DNA of 64,000 nucleotides. Origin: Amoebophrya sp. A120. Lineage: Eukaryota; Sar; Dinophyceae; Syndiniales; Amoebophryaceae. The stretch's first letter is position 1, and every line of letters starts with the position of its first letter. This document shows positions 47,082-59,145 of this stretch, one piece after another. Location: the NCBI GenBank assembly GCA_905178155.1, contig CAJINV010000001.1, positions 13,904,664 through 13,968,663 of the forward strand, in the 5' to 3' direction. The translations under genes and the position numbers were made by a program. Under the pieces are notes generated by a model. The model did no database searches. It saw only the letters and a list, made by a program, of their open reading frames with translations, and was not told where the DNA came from.

Positions 47082-48777
47082 TCATTCGACGTTCATAATC
47101 TTGTGCACTTCTCTGAAAATGTTCTTGTCAAGCTTCTCGTCTTTTGCTCCTTTTGCCACTGTCGGCGCTGCTTTCTCAAAGTCTGCTTGCGATATTCCGA
47201 GCGGAAAATGACTGATTTTATCTAACAGCGACCTGCTCGACTGTGCGTCCCTGCGAAGTACCGCTTGCTCTAGCTGTACTGCGAGATTTTTTATTCCATT
47301 GAAAAGGGATGTGCGTGGGAATCTTTCGTTGACTTTAATAGCAAGTTCTTCGTGAGTGACCGGACTGTAGACTTCGCCCAACATCTTGCAATTAGCCCAA
47401 CCTCCCTGATTGTGAGCTAAGTTTCTTGAAAGGCTCGCTAGGTGCCTTGCGCCTGCTTTCCGCAAGCCTAGCGGTCCTTCTATTTTTACTGAACCTGGAA
47501 GGTGCTTTTTGAAAACGTCTTTAAGCTTAAGTCTGAGGTGGTCCTGCGACAGAGGCGTCCCTCTCGATCCTCTGTTGTTGCATGCTATCACAAAAAAGGC
47601 GGAACAGCTGCCGCTCAAGTACGGTTTTTTGAAATTATAGTATATGAAGGCATTCGCCCATCTGAGCCATGAGACTATTTTTAAAGTTAAGTAACAGGGC
47701 ATGACACAGAAGTTTCCCTGTGCATATATATCATTTTTTGCTTTTACTATTTGAAGGCAAAAGTATCTTTCGTTGTCTTTTGGTACGGAGGGGTTCAAAA
47801 ATTTTACTATAAAGGCGTCTGTCAAAAGTTCTCGCATTTCTGCGCCACGTCGCACTCCGATGAACTGGATGCTTGCTAGTAAGGCTATCTGGTAATGCTG
47901 AGCGGCTTGTAGAGCCTCAAAAGACGAAAGATGCTTGACTGTGAATTTCGGTGCCTTAGGACCGTCAATGCCTGTTGGACAGCAAAGGAGAAGGAGAGTC
48001 TGATATGCTTTGTGCAACACGAAATCTATTTGCAAAATGGAAGGAAGAAACTTCTTTGTCTCGTTGAGCGGAAGCTGTGCGGATCTTTTATTTCATCCCT
48101 TCCCATACTCTAGTGAAAGGCCGAGATTTGAGTCTCGTGCTGTAGTAGCTTGCTTGATGCCTGCAACTGTTGTAACAGCCTATTGCTGCGCTAAGGCTTC
48201 GGAAATAAGACCATAATATCTTGCCGGAGTTTTTGTCTGTCATTCCTTCGTGGCAACTGCTTTCTGACGCAAACGTGTTGAAAAAAAGATTACATTCTTG
48301 CTCGTTTGTTATCGGCCAGAGCAGCATTCCTAAATGCTCGCTTACTCTTGGCACTACTTGCTTCAGGACGTTGGTGTAATTTGTTGTCGTAGATTTTGCT
48401 ACACTGCTACTGGTGAAAACAAAATGAGAATGAAGAAGCTTTTCTCTAACTTCGTCTCTGGAAGCGAAGGAAACGAACCATTGCGGTCCTTGAGGAAACA
48501 AAACTATTTCTATTGCATCTCCTTTCGAGAAAGACTTGTAACTTTTTATCGATCCTGATAGAACGCCACTACTTCTTTCTGGCTTCGGCTGCACTGTTCC
48601 GCGCTGCTGTAATTCATGGTAGGCTTTGGCGCTCTGTGTGACGTTCTGCTTTCCCGATGGTCTGGAAGAACTAGCGCTGCTGCTTGGCGCTGCGGTGGTG
48701 CTTACGAAGTTCTTGTATGCTTCGCTATCCGAGTGCGAGTCTACAAAAACGAAGCCGTCGCTCACGATGGTGCTCAT
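47082..48777 (-). pseudogene. Tyrosine recombinase (retroelement integrase), frameshifted
   Basis: ATG at 48777. The first frame (to 48088) carries a disordered Ser-rich N-terminus and a SAM-like core-binding domain (SSVAKSTTTNYTNVLKQVVP...). Near 48088 (GGGATGAAATAAAAGATCC) the frame shifts; the catalytic part continues to 47082. Conserved tyrosine-recombinase elements are visible: the first Arg in FIGVRRGAEM, the second Arg region GLRKAGARHLASL, and the nucleophile Tyr in KMLGEVYSPVTHEEL. The enzyme would integrate a circular DNA copy by site-specific recombination, which matches the duplication-free TTT junctions. One indel breaks it in this copy. Confidence 0.85.
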
Positions 48778-48860
48778 GGCTGGCTCGATGATGTTGTCGA
48801 AAGACTTCCCTACCGGGTGTTGGTCTTTTGCTTGCGGGCTTACCTGAATGAATGGATTAT

Positions 48861-49076
48861 TTAGATACGAAGTTTTCTAATGCAGCGTGACAAAGCGACT
48901 TCGTTCCAACTTAAAACAAAAACAAGTACCGGCTGTGCTGCTGCGTTGTCAAAGAGGACTTTGACTTCCTCTTTTGGTTTGTCTTTCTTCATTTTTTTGT
49001 CATTTCGCTCTTGATTGAGCTGCGCTCCTAGCGCCGAGCATATCGCTCGCTTCATATTGTAGCGCGACATCGACAT
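48861..49076 (-). CDS. Small ORF in retroelement, 71 aa
   Basis: ATG 49076 (MSRYNM follows two codons later). Lys-rich N-terminal half (NQERNDKKMKKDKPKEE) then a hydrophobic half. Immediately upstream of the YR gene. It could be a leader peptide or a degraded exon; weak support. Confidence 0.3.
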   Translation of the reverse strand: MSMSRYNMKRAICSALGAQLNQERNDKKMKKDKPKEEVKVLFDNAAAQPVLVFVLSWNEVALSRCIRKLRI

Positions 49077-49103
49077 CCTACGGGTCTTTTGATGTATTGA
49101 CAA

Positions 49104-49515
49104 TGATAGAAATGACTTGGGACGATAAAAAGTGATGCGAGAGAAATTAAGTGTGCGTGGTTCTGATCTTGATATTGATGAGATGGCGACTGGGACTGTT
49201 TCAATTGCTGATCTGATGTATATTGCTGAAAATACGAAAGAGAGAATTGATCTTGACTGTGGAGGAACAGGATCTTAGAGGAACACTAAGTCGCACTTCT
49301 GGAAAATCTTACGTCTGTTTGACGAATCTGCGAAAAATCTTTAGCGGCACGTGGTTGACAAACAAAAAAACGCACAATGTCGGTTACAACCTGTTCAATG
49401 AGCTGAAACTACCATGGCTGTGCGAAAGGGACTGGCTGACCTGGCTGCCATGCCTGCTGTGGTGGACCCCACTGCGGCTTTCCTTTCTTTCCTCCTCCCT
49501 TCGAGGCTGGGGGAT
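49104..49515. other. Non-coding stretch inside the retroelement
   Basis: About 410 bp between the small ORF and the Gag-like ORF. A + strand frame here (49223-49555) overlaps the Gag-like ORF end and looks like a shadow. Confidence 0.4.
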
Positions 49516-50139
49516 TTATGCATTTACTAGCCCAATGCTTCCCTTTGGACAGTGACTGCAGTTAATCATACACTCCGTGCCTAGTGCTTCGCATGCCTGG
49601 AGTCCTCTATCGTGTCTCTTTGAGAGACCGCGTCCCGCTAAATAACAGCTTCGACAAGCTGTTGGATGCATTTCGAACCATTTGTATGCCATTTCTCTAT
49701 CTACTTTTTTGGCATTTTCGAAATTAGCCGCTGCTGTCATCCTGTCTGCAGCTGGTAGTGTCAATATTCTATTGATTTCCTGCTGCTTCTGCTCTACGGT
49801 CCAGGACTTGTAGTTGGCTTGCTGCGGAGTTGCGGTGAAACTGGATGGCGCGCTTGGTGACTGCTGTGGCTGCGTCGTCTGCTGCAGTATTGATCCTTTG
49901 CCTCCTCCTGGGGTGAAAGGCGCTTTTGTCAGCGGGGCGAAACCTCCATACTGGTCTCCGTGCGATCCTCTTTTGTTCGATCCTAAGGACTGCATGTAGT
50001 TGTTAGTGGCTTGTTGGATTTGGATCATGGAGTTGATGATGGACGGGTTACTCATGTTGACTATTCCCATCATTGCGAATTTGTGGAAGAAGTAGGAACT
50101 CCACAAGCACACTTTTGCGTCGCTCAGTCTGCTCTGCAT
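49516..50139 (-). CDS. Gag-like Cys/His-containing ORF
   Basis: ATG 50139, 207 residues, intact. N-terminal helical part (YFFHKFAMMGIVNMSNPSII), Gln/Ser/Pro linker, a helical segment (WTVEQKQQEINRILTL) and a C-terminal Cys cluster (CRSCYLAGRGLSKRHDRG, then CEALGTECMINCSHCPKG). It sits 5' of YR and RT as a Gag would, and the Cys cluster may bind nucleic acid. This assignment rests on position and composition, not on a recognised Gag family. Confidence 0.5.
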   Translation of the reverse strand: MQSRLSDAKVCLWSSYFFHKFAMMGIVNMSNPSIINSMIQIQQATNNYMQSLGSNKRGSHGDQYGGFAPLTKAPFTPGGGKGSILQQTTQPQQSPSAPSSFTATPQQANYKSWTVEQKQQEINRILTLPAADRMTAAANFENAKKVDREMAYKWFEMHPTACRSCYLAGRGLSKRHDRGLQACEALGTECMINCSHCPKGSIGLVNA

Positions 50140-50435
50140 TTTGATTTCTTTCGAAATCGCTGATGTGATGAAAATTGGAAATTAAAACTGCTCTCTTGTG
50201 CGAGAGATATCATGCTTTTATCAGTCTGCAATCTCTCTTCTTTTCATGCCAAAGAAAATAGAACTACCTTTGAACAGATAGTATGCTATGTAGCATAAAT
50301 TTGCTCCCGGCTCTGAATGAGCTTGCGCTTTCGGGTTGAGATGCTGGATGGACTCTTCGATGAAGTCGAGGACAAAAAGGTGATGGTCTGCGATGACTGC
50401 GATGTTGTCGCCGGAGAAGAGCAGGATGATCTGAT

Positions 50436-50945
50436 TTATACAAGAACTCCTCTTTGTTCAAGTCTTGCTGCGCTGTCCTTTATCTGCCAGTAATTTGTTA
50501 ATTGTCTAAATCTTAACTTCGAATAGTCTATGTCTTGTTCTTTCCAAAAACTGCTCACCTGCTTGAAGTGCTTCTTGCAATATGCAAATGATCCTCCGTT
50601 TTTTGGCAGCAGTAGCTTTTTGAATGGGTAATGATCATGCTTGAGTCGTTTCATGTCACGAAAAGTTTTTGCCACTTCTTCGTTGTTGTTGTTGTTGTTG
50701 CTGTTCTGCGCCATGGACTGCGCTAGCAGCAAGTCGTTGTTGTTCAACTTGGAGACGTCGACTTCCTTGAACGGAGGTCGCTTTAATTCTGCCAAAGCTT
50801 CTTTCTTGTCCTTGGTGCTCATCGTGATGAATTGCTGGAACCACGGATGGTTTTGCATGATGGACTGTGTCATCTCTTGCTCGCTGTTGTTCTTGACTAG
50901 CGCGGTTTTCACCTGGATGTGAGAAGGGAAAAGATGTCTACTCAT
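50436..50945 (-). CDS. Retroelement ORF, 169 aa, unknown
   Basis: ATG at 50945 (MSRHLFPSHIQVKTAL). Mostly charged helix with a poly-Asn run (residues ~80-90), then KKLLLPKNGGSFAYCKKHFKQ and FWKEQDIDYSKLRFRQLTNYW. Intact. It may be a second structural protein or an exon of a larger Gag. No family recognised. Confidence 0.45.
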   Translation of the reverse strand: MSRHLFPSHIQVKTALVKNNSEQEMTQSIMQNHPWFQQFITMSTKDKKEALAELKRPPFKEVDVSKLNNNDLLLAQSMAQNSNNNNNNEEVAKTFRDMKRLKHDHYPFKKLLLPKNGGSFAYCKKHFKQVSSFWKEQDIDYSKLRFRQLTNYWQIKDSAARLEQRGVLV

Positions 50946-51007
50946 GCTGAAATGAATGTCCGAGAAGAAAATAATAATGTCATTACTCACTCTTATATAT
51001 AGAAACA

Positions 51008-51262
51008 CTATGAAATAAATGATACCGCTGAGACTTGAGACTTTGACTGCTCCACGTGGCATGGTGTGCAAAGACTTTCTTTCTGCTTTGTCCGGTTGAC
51101 GGTCTTGAAGAAGCTGCGCGCTAAATCTCCGCTTGTGTTGACGCAAGCTTTGCAAATGCCTGCACTGCGAGAGCAAGCCTGCCCTCCGTGTCCTTTGCAT
51201 CGGATTTCGAACTCGCCTTCATCCTTTGCGGCGAAACAACCACTACACTTAAGGCTTACCAT
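51008..51262 (-). CDS. Small Cys-rich ORF in retroelement, 84 aa
   Basis: ATG 51262. Cys pairs LKCSGCFAAKDEGEF, RCKGHGGQACSRSAG, ICKACVNTSG and LCTPCHVEQ give eight Cys plus His in zinc-finger-like spacing. Probably a nucleic-acid-binding accessory protein of the element; its ~110-residue Cys-rich neighbour upstream has a similar style. Confidence 0.45.
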   Translation of the reverse strand: MVSLKCSGCFAAKDEGEFEIRCKGHGGQACSRSAGICKACVNTSGDLARSFFKTVNRTKQKESLCTPCHVEQSKSQVSAVSFIS

Positions 51263-51709
51263 CCTATTGGCTACTGGTAGAGACGGGTAGGGAGATGAAT
51301 TTCTTCGGGAAGAAATGTCTCATCCTGCGCTTATGTAAGGATAACTGCTATGAGCTTGAAGATTGCTTTCTCTCTGAGAAGGATCTCGCTCTGAAAATAA
51401 TACTCTCTAATCTCTCTGATAAACTGCTAAGAAAAATATGGCTGTGAGGATTGCTCTCTCTGTGAGGGAGATCTCGTGGCTTGCGTGCTTGAAGATAACA
51501 CGAGACGAAAAGAGAACAGAGCTGATGAATGCTTGAGAAGGATGCTTGGCCGCATGCTATTTCTGATGAATCTTTTAGGACAGGAATTTCATTTGAATGC
51601 TTTTAGACGCGTTCAATTGTCGGAAGAGTAATCATTGACAGTGTCTTTTTCTTGAGAGTGTCTTTGTGTCTCCGCTTGGCGGGAAGAATGAGAATGGCTT
51701 TTGCTCTTC
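51263..51709. other. Non-coding stretch inside the retroelement
   Basis: About 450 bp with several short TCTCTCTGAG/GAGAGA-rich motifs (51360-51480). No gene supported. Confidence 0.4.
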
Positions 51710-52135
51710 TTAGTCGGTAAAAAGACCTGCTTCGGTCCGTCTTTTCTCCTTACTGAGCTCGGAAGACGCCGAGTGAGACTCTGCGCCGACTGTGCCGTTG
51801 GATTTCTCCTGCGTCGACTGCATCGCCTTCGCTGCTTTCTTAGATCTCAGACTGCGAAGCTCTTCATTACAGATGACGCAAGGCTTTTCACAAGTCTTTC
51901 TGAAGTAATTATTGGGTCCTTCGGCCATGTATACCGATTTTTTGTCTTTGATGTAATCGCTTTTCTCGGAGTCTGAGCATCTAAGTAAGCACTTGCCCTT
52001 GCATGTCGGCGTGAACGGGCAGAACTCATTCCCGCATGGGTGATGGAGTAGCCATAGAGAGCACTGCTTTCCGCAGTGATTACCATAGATTTGCACTGTT
52101 CTCCCTGACATCTTCCTATGACATAGCGCTGCCAT
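51710..52135 (-). CDS. Cys/His-rich ORF at the 5' end of the retroelement
   Basis: ATG 52135, 141 residues. N-terminal half dense in Cys/His (YGNHCGKQCSLWLLHHPCGN, EFCPFTPTCKGKCLLRC), then KPCVICNEELRSLRSKKAAK and a Ser/Glu-rich tail. The pattern resembles NF-X1/RING-like zinc knuckles. The open frame extends upstream into terminal repeat B1, so translation could start inside the repeat. Likely nucleic-acid-binding. Confidence 0.5.
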   Translation of the reverse strand: MAALCHRKMSGRTVQIYGNHCGKQCSLWLLHHPCGNEFCPFTPTCKGKCLLRCSDSEKSDYIKDKKSVYMAEGPNNYFRKTCEKPCVICNEELRSLRSKKAAKAMQSTQEKSNGTVGAESHSASSELSKEKRRTEAGLFTD

Positions 52136-52144
52136 TTGCCTGAA

Positions 52145-52290
52145 GAAAAGAGAAAATGGACTCGCGTTTATACGGTATGCGCGACCCACCGCGCTTAGAA
52201 CAGCGTAGACTCAGATTCCCTCACACTCATTTTCTTCGACTCAAAACTGATGCTAACGAAATTCTCCGAATTTCTCGAAGCATAAAATTT
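52145..52290 (-). repeat. Split direct repeat B1 (element 5' end)
   Basis: Terminal copy of B2 (42171-42316). It ends CATAAAATTT, and host GATTATG follows. Confidence 0.92.
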
Positions 52291-52685
52291 GATTATGAAA
52301 GAAAACAAGAAAAGATGATGGTTGACGTTAATGATATTTCTTGGAAAATAAGATTTTGCCATCGAATCAGATCGGATCAATCATGTCGGTTGTTGCTCTT
52401 TCATATTCATACTCTTCGATATCATTTTTCGTCATTGAGTTGCAATGTCCCGTAGTGTCGTGTTAATCTTCATCATCATCCTCCTCCTCAGATCACATCA
52501 TCCCAATTTTGATTATGAAAGAAAACAAGAAAAGACGATGGTTGATGTTAATGATATTTCTTGGAAAATAAGATTTTGCCATCGAATCAGATCGGATCAA
52601 TCATGTCGGTTGTTGCTCTTTCATATTCATATTCTTCGATATCATTTTTCGTCATTGAGTTGCAATGTCCCGTAGTGTCGTGTTA
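52291..52685. repeat. 220-bp tandem repeat holding the empty integration site
   Basis: One complete unit lies at 52466-52685. The other is split by the retroelement into 41813-41857 (45 bp) and 52291-52465 (175 bp), summing to exactly 220 bp. The intact unit reads CCCAATTTTGATTATG at 52502-52517, the uninterrupted target. The two units differ at about three positions. Confidence 0.92.
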
Positions 52686-52836
52686 AGTAGGTGTTCGTGA
52701 TTTGTGTGATCAGGGTTCTTTTCGTCTGTAGTATTGGAGTCTCTTGTTCGCGGTCAGTGTCGTTCGTCGCTTTCAGCAATCTGGTTTCATCAATATCATG
52801 CTCAGGAGCCCCATGCGGCAATTGCTGAAGAGCAAA

Positions 52837-55036
<2,200 letters not shown>

Positions 55037-56214
55037 GGTGGTACTTGTTTAGTGGCGAACTAGAGAGGGCTATCAACTATCTTTATCTCTCCGAAAAAAG
55101 CACCAAATTGCCATTTTTTCCTACATAACAGAGGAAGTCCTCGTGCATGTTCTCTTTGAAGCACTTGCACAGCACTGTTAGGCTAAGCAGGGTGAAAACT
55201 TTGTCTACTAACTTCTACAGCACTCAGTTTTGTCAGTGATGGCCTCTGTCTTGCTCTTTCTCCAACTAAATGTTTCCTTCGGTGTTGTGTCGCTGGTCGC
55301 GCATATTTTCTTATTCTCGAAATTGAAATCTTCGGGCTGATGGTTGGTTCGTTGGGCAGGGGTCGCTCGCGAAAAGTTTCTACCTTAATGCCCTCATGGG
55401 GAACAGACCAGAGCGAGAACGTCGTTGAGTGACAACATCATAAGTAATCGATATTGGCCGGAAGCACCATAGCGTCCGCTTTTTTGATGATCGTCACGCG
55501 CTCCAAGAACGCTTGTCAATAACAATATCTTTTTGTGTTTTGTTTAGTCTTGCTCTTGTACTTCGTCTATATCTCTGTGTGTTCTATGATCATCGAGTGC
55601 GAAGCAACGAAAGTGTAGTTGAGTTCGGAATATGTACGTATACCGTCCTCGCAAAAGAAAACGAAACTCGTGCTGCCTTTCGCCCACCAAAAGAAAAAAG
55701 ATGCGCTCGTAGTCGTAGTGCTTGTTCGCTGTGCAACATGTAAGTAGCGCCTTGCCTTTGATAAGTACTACTCTCACCCTTGAGTTGTCAACCTTGACGA
55801 AACCTCCTCTCCCGCCGGTTGCACTGCTTATGCTTTCGTATTCTCGTCAGGCAGCGTCCAATACTAAAGTGATTTTTTCACTGCCAAATTTCTGTAGTCC
55901 GCGTGTCCCCGCCACCTACACCGGGATAAGCACTTGGAGCCCATATGGCTTGCTCAGCTGGAACGATCTCAACTGGAGCAACCGGTGATGCCAAATATGG
56001 ATTATCTGTCTAGCAATGCAAGGAAACTCTTTAATTTTCTTGCATGACACGTCTGTCCTCACAACCACAAGTACTTACTTAGATTTCAAACCGCATGGAC
56101 GTCCAGTCGTGTAAAAAATGATCTGTCATGCAGACCGACGAACTGCTACTGCAGCCAGCAACGAAAAAACATACACACTCTGTCTGTGCCCTTTGATATG
56201 CAGCAAAATTTTTC
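55037..56214. other. Intergenic between CDK and glutaminase
   Basis: About 1.2 kb. Around 55990-56170 there are paired TTGCATGACA and TGTCATGCAG motifs like those inside introners; this may be an introner remnant or an unrecognised 3' intron of the glutaminase gene. No gene supported. Confidence 0.4.
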
Positions 56215-59142
56215 TTATTTTTCATTTTCTATTGTCCCAGTTGAGATGGTTTCAGGTGAACACCAGGCCATAAACTTTTCCACGTTAATATCCTTCTTCA
56301 GCCCATCGAGGAAAAGTTTTGCAAAGATCCCGCCTACCACTGGTCGCGCAGCGAAGCCTCCCAGCGCCTTTCCGGAGTCAACGTCGTACCAGTCTGATAA
56401 GGGAATCCTGCTTGTAGTCTCGTTGGCAAATTTGTGCATCGCATCAAGGTAAAGCGGATCAAAATTTTCTGTCTCAACATGATCCGCGGAGGTGGTTGCG
56501 CCGAAAAGAAAGCCCAGGTAGTCGAGTTTCGTGTACCGCGCTCGGGGGTCGAGCGGCAAGCCAAAGGAGGCCATTTTTTTGCGGTAGAAAGCGTGCTCCT
56601 TTTGCAGCACCAGGTCCTCAGGGAACGGTAGAGCGTCGGTTCGCATGCTTGATGTTTCCCACTCAGCAGAGTCGGAAACAGTCCTGGTGTTGCGCCCTTT
56701 GGTGCCCTTTGCTCCCTTACCGTTCTTTCCGCCCTCATTTTCGTCGCCCTTGTCATCTTCGATTGTCCCGGAAGAATCGGCTTCGGTTTTCCCACCTGGC
56801 AGCAATAGCCTGCGCCTCCACTGATGACGCTTGCGTTCCACAAGGACTTGCAAAACACGCTGGAAAAACAAGTTGTACTTTAGACTGTAACTTTCACTGC
56901 TGGTATCGTTCAGAAAAAGTTTGTAATGGTCAATGTCTGTCTTGGTTGCTTTCGCTCTTCCTCTTTCCAGAATATCGCCATGATCCGTTGTCACGTTGAC
57001 CGCAGCCAGTTGCATCCAGGTTCGGCCGTATGTTTCTGCAACCCTTTTTGCTTCCTCGTCGCCAAAAGCGAAGCCGTAAGCGGCGAGAGCCACAATTCCC
57101 TTCACCGCGAGATTGCTGTTGTGTGTGGAGGGGCCTTGAAAGTCGTCGGTGCACAATTGAAACGAGGGATCTGGGAGGTTCTCTTTCAGATAATCTGCCC
57201 AATGACGCAGTAATTCTGATCGACCTGTTACAACCGGCGCGCCTGACAAAGCTGGACGGCGGAATTTCCTGGAGCCCCGTGATGAAGGAAGTGAGGGTGT
57301 TGAGGACCTTGTAGAAGTTCTGCCAGTTCTTGCAAGCCCGGATAGTACGTCGCTTTCTTTCTCACTTGTAGCAGGATAACTCTCCGGGTCTTCTTCTTGC
57401 ATCAGCTTCAAGAATATTCAGTGCAAAAGCATCGCAGTAATCGCAATTGACATCGTCTTCTTGCATCAATCTACCTAGAAGACTTTTCGTTCTGAAACAA
57501 AACTTAAACGACTGTCAACATACAACTTATAAATAGCTGCGACGCTTTTGCAACGCATAAAGAACGACAATAACAACAGCATGTTCCCGGTTTCTTCCAG
57601 CGGCATGTCCTCCTGCTTGTTCCCTGGCCTTCGCGCGACCGGCCACGTCCCCAGGTCGTGCGGCGCGAAGGGAAGGCTGTAGTTGTACTTTGCTACTCCG
57701 CATGCACTGCAAAAGCATCGCACGCGGCAGACTGGTAGGAATTGCATTCATGTACCTGCTTCCTGACCTGAATCTACATTGTATTTGTAGATTCATCAGG
57801 TCAGAAAACAGATCCGTCATGCAATAGCTCGCGGTAATTTATTACTAGAATGCGACGGCGTTGCTTTTGCACAACATACTCCAGTTTCGTTGTTCGCGTA
57901 GATCAGGAGCGGTTCCAGGAGGTCTTGTAGCAGTGTTGGGTTGAAGTGCAGGAGGACTGGGCTCATTGGCGCGATCACGTCCACGGTGCTGACGTCGCCG
58001 TCGCTGGAAATTTCCTTGACGAAAAAGAGTGGCTTTTTCCGGGCGGTGTCGTAGCCGACCGTGAGGGCGCCGGTGCACTGGCGGTAGGAAAGGTGCGCCA
58101 GATCCGCATACTTCTTCCCACCACTCGCACGCAAACTTGTTCCCAGAGTGCTGTCAAACTTCCGCGCCGCGGCTATCCTGAGTAAAAACGTCCCCACACC
58201 AGAGTCAGGATTTTGGGAGTCACGCACGCAACACAAACCTAGGGGTTTTGGGAGTCACGCATGACAAATTGCACTCCGCAGTGTAGTGCTGGTTAGCAAG
58301 TGCAGCCGCGTCACAGACTCATCTGCTCATCCTGTTCACAGCGTCACAAATTCCAAAACACGACTGGAAATGGCTCTCATGGGTATGCGCATTACAAGTC
58401 TTCCTGTCTTTGCAAATCTGCATTACACCTCTGGCGTGGGTACGTTTTTACTCAGGATAGCGGCAAACAGTCCGGACCGCCACACGGTGGCGCGGGAAAG
58501 GACCTTCTGGAGGAAAACTGCACGGGCAAAGTAGGGATGGTCGTCGTCGTGTTCTTTAGATGAAGAAAAAGATTGATAACGCTCTTCATCTACATCTTCT
58601 TCGTGCGCAGTTGGCGTTCTTCTGCTAGCACTGCTTTGAACAGAATCAATACCACTTTTTTCATCGTCCTTGATGTTATAGTCCACATTTCGCAATCGCT
58701 TTCGCAGTCCTCGCATTTTTTCCACGGATTTCGCTGCCGGCGAGATTTGTGTCCAGTAGGGCGGCAAGCTCCGTTCGAAAAAATCTATGGCAAAGTCGCC
58801 GGCGTCGAAGGCGAACGTGAGCTCGGCCGTTCGTGGCAGTTCCTCAATGCTTCCCAACTCGAACCAGACGGCCGCGACCACGCCCGAGTCGTTGTCTTCC
58901 TCGCTACTACTTGCGCGCCTTCCTTTGGTTTGTCCCTGTTTCAAAAAATTCTCCTGGCATGCCGTCGAGGATGGGCAGACCTGACTGGTAACTAGACCGC
59001 TTTCCTTCCGTTCCCTGTTCGCAGAGCCTGGTCGGGTAGCTGAACCAGGGCCCGCGGTTTTGTCTTTCTGTTCGTACGCTGGGTGGTGCCCCGCAAGATG
59101 AAAAGCGCCCCAGTTGATTCGATCGACGTTAGCACTTATCAA
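56215..59142 (-). CDS. Glutaminase A-type protein, 5' end missing
   Basis: Minus-strand exons 59142-58460, 58168-57879, 57695-57560 and 57409-56215 sum to 2304 nt, exactly 767 residues plus stop. Motifs match the fungal/bacterial glutaminase A family (DUF4965/DUF1793): DRINWGAFHLAG; YADLAHLSYRQ; FFVKEISSDGDVSTVDVIAP; LPFAPHDLGTWP; MPLEETGNMLLL; LPDPSFQLCTDDFQGPSTHNSNLAVKG; DHYKLFLND; SLKYNLFFQRVL; LDPRARYTKLDYLGFLFG. The family hydrolyses L-glutamine. Both inserted linkers (residues ~80-110, and a Lys/Gly-rich segment near 590) are low complexity. The usual N-terminal ~200 residues are absent: the frame begins after TTACAG at 59143, next to a repeat element. So either the repeat lies in an intron or the gene is truncated. 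Three introners interrupt it. Confidence 0.9.
57415..57559 (-). mobile_element. Introner in glutaminase (145 bp), TSD TTCTT
   Basis: Minus-strand ends TATGCGTTGCAAAAGCGTCG and the inverse of TATTCAGTGCAAAAGCATCG. TTCTT at 57560-57564 and 57410-57414. Excision gives TCG TTC TTG AAG CTG. The smallest element here. Confidence 0.92.
57701..57878 (-). mobile_element. Introner in glutaminase (178 bp), same family as 57415-57559
   Basis: Ends TATGTTGTGCAAAAGCAACGC and the inverse of CATGCACTGCAAAAGCATCGC. Flanks TGGAG (57879-57883) and CGGAG (57696-57700) differ by one base. Excision keeps frame (ACT GGA GTA GCA AAG). The core holds a strong stem, CTGACCTGAATCTAC paired with GTAGATTCATCAGGTCAG (57763-57806). 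Confidence 0.88.
58174..58459 (-). mobile_element. Introner in glutaminase (286 bp), family TATCCTG, TSD GCCGC
   Basis: Both ends carry TATCCTGAGTAAAAACGT in inverted orientation, followed by CCCCACACCAGAG / ACCCACGCCAGAG. GCCGC at 58460-58464 and 58169-58173. Excision gives TTT GCC GCG GCG CGG. Family sister of 53074-53443. Confidence 0.94.
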
Positions 59143-59145
59143 CTG

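Larger units (their letters stand above)
41858..52287 (-). mobile_element. Tyrosine-recombinase retroelement with split direct repeats (~10.4 kb)
   Basis: Read on the minus strand the order is: terminal repeat B1, two Cys-rich ORFs, further ORFs, YR, RT-RNase H, macro-domain ORF, then A2-B2 and the terminal A1. The internal B2-A2 junction (CATAAAATTTATCGTCG, 42307-42323) is exactly the two element ends joined, as a circular intermediate would be. The ends meet host DNA at TTT on both sides with no target duplication. These are hallmarks of Ngaro/PAT/VIPER-type YR retroelements. The copy is damaged: an in-frame TGA in RT and a frameshift in YR. A1/A2 and B1/B2 differ at a few transition-type positions, so it is not brand new. 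Confidence 0.93.
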
